From assembly GCA_003132865.1 (NCBI GenBank), contig PKYZ01000712.1, positions 1-9,596 of the forward strand: DNA of 9,596 nucleotides. Reading direction: 5' to 3'. The DNA comes from Bryobacterales bacterium (GTDB taxonomy: Bacteria > Acidobacteriota > Terriglobia > Bryobacterales > Bryobacteraceae). Both the position numbers and the translations under genes were made by a program. The first letter of the stretch is position 1. Every line of letters starts with the position of its first letter. The notes beneath the pieces were generated by a model. It saw only the letters and a program-made list of their open reading frames with translations, made no database searches and was not told the DNA's origin. Of the stretch, positions 1 to 5,174 are shown piece after piece.

Positions 1-57
1 ACGACCGGCGGCCGTGCCCCTTTCTCTCTCCTCTGAATACTTACCGATCGGCTGCGT

Positions 58-1174
58 TTACGGTTTCCAAAGGAAGCTGTGATACAACGAGTCGTTTGTA
101 ACAACGTACACGCCGGCGACAGCCCCTTCCCCGTTGATGGTCAAGGGGAGCGTACCACCTAGGCCGCCCGGCGGGTCGATTGTGGCGAAAGTGCCGCGGG
201 CTGAGCGGGAGAAACCGTGCTGCACATTGTTCGCGTCGATGAACCACCCCGTGACCGCTCCGAACAAATTGATCGAATAAGCGAAGGTGCCTTGAAAGCG
301 GCCCGTGCCCGCGCCCGGAACATCCAACGTGGTGAAGTTGCCATCGCGAGTGCGCACGAAGCCGTAAAACAAGTTGTTCGAGTCGAGGAAGTATCCCGCG
401 ATCGTGCCCTCCAGGGTGATGCTCATAGCGAAAGTGCCCAAACGGCTCGCTCCAGGCGCGTTGATCTCCGTGATCTTCCCGTCCGGCTCGCGCAGGAAGC
501 CGTGATAGCCGTCCGCATCGGCGTACCATCCGGTGATCGCGCCCTCCGCGTTGAGGCTGCGAGGAAACATGGCAACGTAGTCGCCGGCCGGACCAGGTAG
601 ATCGAACGAGGTGATCTCGCCATGGCGCGACCGCACAAAGCCGTGGTACACGCCGATCCCGTCAATGTAGGTCCCCGCGATTGCTCCTGCCAGATTGATG
701 CTAAATGCAAAGGTGCCCGTGTTTGTGCCTGTGCCCGCGCCCGGAGCATCGAACGTGGTGAAGGAGCCGTCGGGATAGCGCACAAAGCCGTGAAACTCGT
801 AGCTGGAGTCCTCGAACTGTCCCGCGATCACGCCCCAGATCGTTGATGCTGTATGCAAGAGTACCCTGGTCGAGGCCAACCCCCAGACCCGCTCCGGGGG
901 CATCAAAAGGAATAATTTGGCCGTTCGGAGTGCGCAGGAAGCCGCGCTGCACGATGTTCGCGTCTGTGTAGGATCCCACGATCACTCCCTCCGCATTGTT
1001 GTCGTAAGCGAAGGTACCACAATACACACCGCACGCCGGCGGAGTTACCGTGGCTGCGCCCGGACCGGCGAACTCGATGATTTTGGGCTTATGCAGTTGA
1101 GCGATGGCCGGCAGAGCAAGGCTCGCCGCCAGCAACGTCAAGCTGAGAAATCTCGTTTTCTTTATGTTCGTCAT
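58..1174 (-). pseudogene. Secreted HGF/HAF-like repeat protein, frameshifted
   Basis: Two overlapping minus-strand reading frames (1174 down to about 835, then about 835 down to 58) together encode one protein of about 371 residues. It starts with a clear signal peptide (MTNIKKTRF, a hydrophobic core, then a likely AIA-Q cleavage near residue 26). The rest is about seven repeats of roughly 45-50 residues with the pattern GTFAxSINxxGAIAGxYxD...HGFVR...G.FTTFDAPGAG, ending HSFLWKP. This resembles the probable extracellular HAF-type repeat family; function unknown, possibly a beta-propeller-like exported protein. The frames join inside repeat 2. Removing one C from the C4 run at 833-836 restores SINDLGVIAG, exactly the repeat consensus. 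Start ATG at 1174 has GAGG seven bases upstream on the minus strand. It lies 93 bp downstream of the EEP gene in the same direction and may be co-transcribed. The frameshift is either a real lesion or a sequencing error. Confidence 0.85.
833..836 (-). other. Frameshift site (C4 run) in repeat protein gene
   Basis: The minus strand reads CTGGGGCGTGATC. With four Gs the frame becomes LGRDRG and leaves the repeat pattern. With three Gs it reads LGVIAGQ, which matches SINxxG(A/V)(I/V)(A/T)G in the neighbouring repeats and joins the downstream frame without a gap. The combined length (1117 bp from ATG to stop) is one base more than a multiple of three, consistent with a single inserted base. Confidence 0.85.
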
Positions 1175-1186
1175 GTCTTTTCCTCT

Positions 1187-1262
1187 TTCGATTTGCGTTT
1201 GATTTGACTGCGCCTTACCAAAGGTCCTGGCAGGCTGAATGCCTGCGCCACCCGCGGCCCAC
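1187..1262. repeat. Leader repeat plus short palindrome repeat
   Basis: Positions 1187-1219 are a 33-nt sequence found again at 3449-3481 (32/33 identical) and 4269-4301 (31/33). It is followed by the palindrome GGCAGGC TGAAT GCCTGC at 1229-1246 and a short CGCGGCCCACCG tail resembling the starts of the larger repeats at 2524 and 4311. This fills the 93-bp gap between the EEP gene stop and the start of the HGF-repeat gene, and forms the latter's 5' leader up to its ribosome binding site. Confidence 0.75.
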
Positions 1263-1267
1263 CGAAT

Positions 1268-2485
1268 TCACGGTGCAAAAGTTGCGACGACGCCCACGTG
1301 ATCGGACCCAAACGGCGGCGAGAACCCGGCTGGCGCCGGCGAGATCACCTGGTCCGCCGTGAGCGCGGATATGCCGAGTGTAAAGAAAAGGTCGATCCGC
1401 TCGACAGGAGTCTCGGCCGGGAAGGATATCGGAATCTGGTCGTCCTCGTAGAGCGGCCAGGTATCCCCAGTGTCTCCGTTGTGGAGCAGCTTCCACACTT
1501 CCGTGTAGCCGGCCGCCTGGATCATGTCGGCCGTCGGAGTGAAGTCGGGCGCCGCGGGATTGTCATTCGCGTCGGAGTTGAAGTCGCCGCATAGGACGAC
1601 AGGCAACGTGGCGTTGCTCAACGTCCGGATCAACTCCTTGGCCTGCGCCACCTGCACATCGGTAGCCGGCGGATAGCCCGGAACCGTGCTCTCCAGGTGA
1701 ACCGCTGCCAGGAGGAACTTTTGGTTCCCCACATGGACGACCGCCGAAATCCAGCCCGAGGGAACCTGCAATCCTCCGATATCCAAGACCGTGCTAAAGA
1801 TGTGCGATTGCACGTCGGAGAAGATAAGGGGAGGCCAACGATACGCGGCGCGTGCCAACAAGACGTTGCTCTCGGTGACACGGAGTGCGCCAATCTGGTT
1901 ACCGGCCAGCGCGATATCGTCCACCGTGTTTATACCAGCGACAACATACGGGGTCCCAAGGCTGTTGAGATCCGCGAGAAAATACTTGAGCTGGTCGTAG
2001 ACGGGAGTAGACGCGTGTTGGGTGTCGGGCCCGATCCGCCAGAGCGCCACCTCCTGCAGCACGACGATGTCCGGCTTCTGTGCAGCGATCTGCCCCGCGA
2101 TCAGCCTGGCGCGCTCTTGAAGGTGGCTCGCGTGCAACTCGGCATACGTCAGATCCACCGCCTGCGGCAGAGGCATCTGGCCGAACAGCGCCTCTACAAT
2201 GTAGCCCTCGCCGGTGCCTTCATCGATGTTTTGGGTCATGATCTTGACGGTCGAACTGCCGCTGGTCGCTGTCTGCGCCTGCGCCGGTGCTGTCCCTATG
2301 GCGGCTACTGCGCACGCGAGCCATAGCAGGCCGGTACCTTGCCGGGGACGCGTGGAACGAGTCCGGCATTCCCACCGGTTTTGATCTATGCTGCAAAACC
2401 GCTCCTGGCGGCTTGCATAACCTGGTTTGCCGGCAGGTGCGAATCCTGCCAGCGTCAACGTTCGCGTTACTTTCGTTCGAAACAT
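1268..2485 (-). CDS. Exported endonuclease/exonuclease/phosphatase-family protein
   Basis: A 405-residue protein with the fold and catalytic motifs of the EEP superfamily (PF03372), metal-dependent phosphodiesterases/phosphatases including DNase I and sphingomyelinase-like enzymes. Visible motifs in order: MTQNI (N86), DIVVLQEV (E145), AAVHLES (H263), GDFNSD (D301, N303), ERIDLFF (D365) and the terminal GSDHVGV (D395, H396). All core catalytic residues appear present. The ATG at 2485 has a perfect AGGAGG at 2491-2496, five bases away. The hydrophobic segment GLLWLACAVAAIG lies at residues 52-64 followed by APAQAQ, so export is likely, but the n-region of about 50 charged residues is unusually long for a signal peptide. 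The substrate cannot be told from sequence. It precedes the HGF-repeat gene on the same strand and is divergent from the first sigma factor. Confidence 0.9.
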   Translation of the reverse strand: MFRTKVTRTLTLAGFAPAGKPGYASRQERFCSIDQNRWECRTRSTRPRQGTGLLWLACAVAAIGTAPAQAQTATSGSSTVKIMTQNIDEGTGEGYIVEALFGQMPLPQAVDLTYAELHASHLQERARLIAGQIAAQKPDIVVLQEVALWRIGPDTQHASTPVYDQLKYFLADLNSLGTPYVVAGINTVDDIALAGNQIGALRVTESNVLLARAAYRWPPLIFSDVQSHIFSTVLDIGGLQVPSGWISAVVHVGNQKFLLAAVHLESTVPGYPPATDVQVAQAKELIRTLSNATLPVVLCGDFNSDANDNPAAPDFTPTADMIQAAGYTEVWKLLHNGDTGDTWPLYEDDQIPISFPAETPVERIDLFFTLGISALTADQVISPAPAGFSPPFGSDHVGVVATFAP

Positions 2486-2490
2486 GTCAG

Positions 2491-2496
2491 CCTCCT
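2491..2496 (-). promoter_or_regulatory. Ribosome binding site of EEP gene
   Basis: A full AGGAGG on the minus strand lies five bases from the ATG at 2485. This supports that start despite the long N-terminal extension before the hydrophobic segment. Confidence 0.75.
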
Positions 2497-2502
2497 AGTC
2501 GA

Positions 2503-2744
2503 CCGCGCCTGACCAGAAGTGTCGGCAGGCTGAATGCCTGCCCCACTCGCGGTCCGCCGTTTCCGGCTCTCGTTAGTAATGGCGCGAAACGATCGGCAAA
2601 ACCGACAACCGGCCTCAAGAAACGCGCCCGGAGTCCCAGGAACACCCTGCCGGGCAGGTGAGAACACTTGGGAACCCGATTAATATGAAATGCAACGTCC
2701 TTGTACTTCACCACTCCGGTAGGGGATACTGACCCCAGGAACTA
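2503..2744. repeat. Dispersed intergenic repeat, copy 1
   Basis: This divergent intergenic region is homologous to 4290-4607. Shared parts in order: CGCGCCT(T/G)ACCAGAAGT, the palindrome GGCAGGC TGAAT GCCTGCC (2524-2542), a GC-rich stretch up to 2628 with GGCGCG (2581-2586) inverted against CGCGCC (2623-2628), then a block from GTGAGAACAC (2659) to the sigma start. Relative to copy 2 it lacks about 77 bp at the 2649/2650 junction. It contains the divergent upstream regions of the EEP gene (minus) and the sigma gene (plus). The reading frames crossing it are probably not genes, since they follow the repeat. Confidence 0.8.
2659..2707 (+). promoter_or_regulatory. Conserved block upstream of sigma gene 1, candidate promoter/operator
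   Basis: Starts with GTGAGAACAC, then GGAACCCGAT (2671-2680), AATATGAAA and CAACGTCCTTGTA. The same block sits at 4521-4569, with almost the same distance to its sigma gene (86 versus 87 bases). GGAAC resembles the -35 element of ECF promoters, and CGTC at 2696-2699 resembles a -10 element, but the spacing (about 18-20) is longer than usual. Conservation in both copies fits an autoregulatory site but may only reflect the shared duplication. Confidence 0.3.
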
Positions 2745-3311
2745 ATGCCGGGCAAGCGCGATGGCGAGATAACCCGTCTTCTCGGCGCCTTCAGCAATGG
2801 CGAGCCGGAGGCCGAAGCGCGCCTGATGGAACTGACCTACCGCGAGTTGCGCAAGATCGTCGCGGGTCATATGCGCCGGGAGCGATCCGCGCGCAGCCTC
2901 CAGACCACCGACCTGGTCCACGAAGCCTACCTGCGGCTGGTAGAACAGGCCGACACGCCCTGGCGCGACCGTGCCCATTTCTTTCAGGTCGCCGCGCATG
3001 TCATGCGGCAGGTCCTGATCGATCGCGCCCGGAAGCGCCACGCCGGCAAGCGCGGTGGCGGTGTTCCTGAAATCAGCCTTGATCGGGCCCTGGACATAGC
3101 CGAAGCGTACTCCGGGGACCTGCTCGTTCTCGAAGACGCGCTGGCGCGATTGCAGAAGCTGGATGGCCGCCAGTGCCAGGTGGTAGAGATGCGATTCTTC
3201 GCAGGCATGTCCGAGGATGAGATCGCGGAAGTGTTGGGCGTTTCGGCTCGCACCATCAACCGCGAATGGCGGATGGCGCGCGCCTGGCTTTACAAGGAGG
3301 TGTACGGATGA
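2745..3311 (+). CDS. ECF sigma factor, Sig-70_X6 type (copy 1)
   Basis: A 188-residue RNA polymerase sigma factor of the extracytoplasmic-function group, of the PF07638 / TIGR02999 kind common in acidobacteria and planctomycetes. Region 2 covers about residues 8-100 (LMELTYRELRKIVAGHMRR, TTDLVHEAYLRLV, FFQVAAHVMRQVLIDRARKR). Region 4 covers about residues 125-185 with the helix-turn-helix MSEDEIAEVLGVSARTINREW. No anti-sigma gene lies next to it. ATG at 2745 has AGGA four bases upstream. It differs from the second copy (4608-5174) at 13 of 188 residues. Its stop overlaps a kinase start codon (ATGA, 3308-3311), but that kinase is a stub, so this sigma factor is now without a local partner. It would direct polymerase to a dedicated promoter set; targets unknown. 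Confidence 0.93.
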   Translation: MPGKRDGEITRLLGAFSNGEPEAEARLMELTYRELRKIVAGHMRRERSARSLQTTDLVHEAYLRLVEQADTPWRDRAHFFQVAAHVMRQVLIDRARKRHAGKRGGGVPEISLDRALDIAEAYSGDLLVLEDALARLQKLDGRQCQVVEMRFFAGMSEDEIAEVLGVSARTINREWRMARAWLYKEVYG

Positions 3312-3469
3312 CCCCCGAGCGGTGGCAACGCATCAAGTCTCTGTTCGAGCGGGCGCTCGAACCATCCCGCGGCCGCTCGGTCGCTCTCACTCGCGGGGAT
3401 TCTCGCCTCGCAATCGCTATCGCAGTTGTTCGTCAGTCTCTTTCCCCTTTCGATCTGCGTTTGATTTGA
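3308..3469 (+). pseudogene. Truncated start of Ser/Thr kinase gene
   Basis: The ATGA overlap with sigma 1 and the first residues MTPERWQRIKSLFERAL match the intact kinase at 5171 almost exactly. DNA similarity fades by about 3375. The frame continues for 53 codons in total into unrelated sequence and ends at 3469 inside a copy of the leader repeat, giving the C-terminus SPFDLRLI. The kinase domain, membrane segment and TPRs are all absent. It is best read as the remnant left after duplication and deletion. A 53-residue peptide could still be translated by coupling, but nothing suggests it is functional. Confidence 0.85.
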
Positions 3470-3481
3470 CTGCGCCTTACC
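3398..3481 (-). pseudogene. Relic 5' end of a secreted-protein gene (leader repeat)
   Basis: On the minus strand, 3481-3449 repeats the 33-nt leader found before the HGF-repeat gene and the DUF3455 gene. It is followed by an SD-like GGGGAAAGAG and then GACTGACGAACAACTGC. The live genes read GACATGACGAAC (HGF gene) and AACATGACGAAC then ATGAACTGC (DUF3455 gene). The ATG is lost here through one missing A, and no open frame follows. It lies between the kinase stub and the DUF3455 stop. Positions 3482-3547 hold nothing recognisable. Confidence 0.6.
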
Positions 3482-3547
3482 CGATATACTCGATTTCGCG
3501 GCCCGGGCGCCGTTACAGCGCTCCGAGCCGCATGCACCGGCTGGGGG

Positions 3548-4255
3548 TTAGTGCTGTGCAGTGTAGAAGTAGTAATCGGCGGTGTAAGGCATCAGTACTT
3601 GGCCGCCGACGTCGGTTGAGACGGCGCAGCCGGTAGTGGGCGCGCTTCCACCGGAGGTGTTCAGCCGCTGGACGTAGGTGGCGTTCGTAAGTATGCCAAA
3701 TCGGCGCGTGGGACCGTCTTGGGATCCAATTACCTGGAGCAGCAGACAGGGAATGGCGCCAGAATTGGGACAACTGGAGGGGTCGGAACCGGCTGTGATG
3801 CTGTCAAGTTTGTTGCCCCAGATGACGCTGCTGTCGAAGGAACTTTGCCACGTCGGGCTGCCAAATGGGAGCGGGGATGGGGCAAACTGATTGGGGTTCG
3901 CGTCGGGGCTGAGGAAGTGGGTAAGGATCTGCTGGGTGAAGCCGTCGAACAACCCGACAAATAAGGTGGCTTGCGGCCGCGAGGAATTGACCGTCCAAGA
4001 GGCGCCCTCGCCCGACGGCAGGCAGACATAGCCTTGAGTGCCGGTGGCGTGCCCCAGGAGGTACGCCGTGTTCCCCGCCGGCGGCGTAATGCTGGGGGGT
4101 GTGGGGGGCGGCGTGACCCTGCCAGAGGCGAGTGCCGGCGGCGCCGTGAATCCTGCCAAGAATACGAGGGCGAGCGCTGCCATGCGGGCCCCGATATCAT
4201 TCGAGAGTCCAAAGGCTCCCTTCGGTTGCAACATTTTGCAGTTCATGTTCGTCAT
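3548..4255 (-). CDS. Exported DUF3455-family protein
   Basis: A protein of about 235 residues resembling DUF3455 (PF11937), a bacterial family of unknown function. Recognisable family features are AYLLGHATGTQGYVC near the N-terminus, a central PTWQSSFDSSVIWG, the segment IPCLLLQVIG, then YVQRLNTSGGSAP, a conserved Cys (TTGCAV) and the terminal PYTADYYFYTAQH. A signal peptide is formed by MAALALVFLAGFTAPPALAS, followed by a proline-rich linker. Three in-frame ATGs exist at 4261, 4255 and 4246. GGAG at 4265-4268 is only three bases from the first but nine from the second. The second also gives the MTNMN start that matches MTNIK of the HGF-repeat gene, so 4255 is chosen. It is divergent from the second sigma gene. 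Confidence 0.85.
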   Translation of the reverse strand: MTNMNCKMLQPKGAFGLSNDIGARMAALALVFLAGFTAPPALASGRVTPPPTPPSITPPAGNTAYLLGHATGTQGYVCLPSGEGASWTVNSSRPQATLFVGLFDGFTQQILTHFLSPDANPNQFAPSPLPFGSPTWQSSFDSSVIWGNKLDSITAGSDPSSCPNSGAIPCLLLQVIGSQDGPTRRFGILTNATYVQRLNTSGGSAPTTGCAVSTDVGGQVLMPYTADYYFYTAQH

Positions 4256-4467
4256 GTTCATCTTCTCCTTCGATTTGCGTTTGATTTGGCCGCGCCTTAC
4301 CAGAAGTCCCGGCAGGCTGAATGCCTGCCCAACTGCGGGCCGCCGTTTCCGGCTCTCGCTAGTAATGGCGCGAAACGATCGGAAAAACCGACAACCGGCC
4401 TCAAGAAACGCGCCTGGAGGCTCAGGAACGCCGGTTTGAAGGCAGGCATCGGGGAACCACGGGCCGG

Positions 4468-4494
4468 GTGACGAGAAATCAAATGTGGTAGAAT
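4468..4494 (+). promoter_or_regulatory. Candidate extended -10 promoter of sigma 2-kinase operon
   Basis: TGGTAGAAT at 4486-4494 matches an extended -10 element (TGn plus TAGAAT). GTGACG at 4468-4473 is a weak -35 with a spacer of 15 (16 if shifted one base). This would start transcription near 4501, about 107 bases before the sigma gene. It lies within the 77-bp segment present only in this copy of the intergenic repeat. This is a reading of motifs, not measured. Confidence 0.4.
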
Positions 4495-4520
4495 TTCAAG
4501 GATTTGGCGCTACCGGGCCA

Positions 4521-4569
4521 GTGAGAACACGGCGGAACCCGATCAATATGAAACGCAACGGCCTTGTAA
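4521..4569 (+). promoter_or_regulatory. Conserved block upstream of sigma gene 2
   Basis: This is the counterpart of 2659-2707: GTGAGAACAC, GGAACCCGAT (4534-4543), AATATGAAA and CAACGGCCTTGTA. The possible -10 CGTC of copy 1 is CGGC here. It lies downstream of the candidate extended -10 promoter and could be a regulatory site in the 5' leader or a second, ECF-type promoter. Confidence 0.28.
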
Positions 4570-4607
4570 CTCACTACTCCATTAGCAGATCCTGATCCCA
4601 GGAAATA

Positions 4608-5174
4608 ATGCAAGGCAAGCGCGATGGCGAGATAACCCGTCTTCTCGGCGCCTTCAGCAATGGCGAGCCGGAGGCTGAAGCGCGCCTCATGGACCTGACC
4701 TATCGCGAGTTGCGGAAAATCGCCGCGGGCCATATGCGCCGGGAGCGGTCGGCGCGCAGCCTCCAGACCAGCGACCTGGTCCACGAAGCCTACCTGCGGA
4801 TGGTAGACCAGGCCGCCACGCCCTGGCGCGACCGTGCCCATTTCTTTCAGGTGGCCGCGCATGTCATGCGCCAGATCCTGATCGACCGCGCCCGCAAACG
4901 CCACGCCGGCAAGCGCGGCGGCGGTGTGCCCGAGATCAGCCTGGATAGGGCCCTGGATATCGCCGAAGCGCACTCCGGTGACCTGCTGGTGCTCGAAGAG
5001 GCGCTGGCGCAACTGCAGAAAGTGGATGGCCGCCAGTGCCAGGTGGTAGAGATGCGATTCTTCGCAGGCATGTCCGAGGATGAGATCGCGGAAGTGCTTT
5101 GCGTTTCGGCCCGCACTATCAACCGCGAATGGCGGATGGCGCGCGCCTGGCTTTACAAGGAAGTGTACGGATGA
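4608..5174 (+). CDS. ECF sigma factor, Sig-70_X6 type (copy 2, kinase-coupled)
   Basis: A 188-residue paralogue of the sigma factor at 2745, 175/188 identical. Region 2 and the region 4 helix-turn-helix are intact in length. Substitutions include P2Q, E29D, V39A, T55S, L65M, E67D, D70A, V90I, Y122H, D131E, R135Q, L139V and G165C. G165C replaces the glycine at the turn of the DNA-binding helix-turn-helix (LCVSARTINREW). ATG at 4608 is preceded by AGGA five bases away. The stop overlaps the kinase ATG (ATGA, 5171-5174), so the two proteins are probably made by coupled translation in fixed ratio. With no anti-sigma gene in sight, the neighbouring kinase is the obvious candidate controller, as known for some kinase-linked ECF groups. 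This link is inferred from position only. Confidence 0.94.
   Translation: MQGKRDGEITRLLGAFSNGEPEAEARLMDLTYRELRKIAAGHMRRERSARSLQTSDLVHEAYLRMVDQAATPWRDRAHFFQVAAHVMRQILIDRARKRHAGKRGGGVPEISLDRALDIAEAHSGDLLVLEEALAQLQKVDGRQCQVVEMRFFAGMSEDEIAEVLCVSARTINREWRMARAWLYKEVYG

Larger units (their letters stand above)
4262..4607. repeat. Dispersed intergenic repeat, copy 2, with leader
   Basis: The region starts with the DUF3455 ribosome binding site and the 33-nt leader (4269-4301). The palindrome GGCAGGC TGAAT GCCTGCC (4311-4329) and the GC-rich stretch to about 4414 follow, close to copy 1 at 2524-2628. A further 77 bp (about 4436-4512) are absent from copy 1. The GTGAGAACAC block (4521-4569) then leads to the sigma start. 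No gene is supported; the minus-strand frame over the repeat is considered spurious. Confidence 0.8.

Noticed and set aside
1..57. Possible leader of a further minus-strand gene beyond the left edge
   Set aside because: The minus strand has a purine-rich GAGGAGAGAGAAAGGGG that could be a ribosome binding site, but no start codon or coding sequence lies within the window to support it.
1229..1246. Palindrome as an intrinsic terminator of the EEP gene
   Set aside because: The hairpin is short and no T-run follows on either strand. The same sequence appears upstream of genes elsewhere.
2487..2714. Minus-strand open frame over the intergenic repeat, containing ARFLRPVVGF.DRFAPLL.RAGNGGP
   Set aside because: The similar peptide at 4297-4482 comes from the same DNA repeat, the C-terminal ends differ, and the frame overlaps the EEP start region without its own ribosome binding site. 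Most likely a translated repeat rather than a gene.
5099..5170. Longer kinase start 24 codons upstream
   Set aside because: This part lies inside the sigma coding sequence. ATG 5171 has a good ribosome binding site, forms the ATGA overlap, and starts the family-typical MTPERW sequence, repeated in the stub at 3308.
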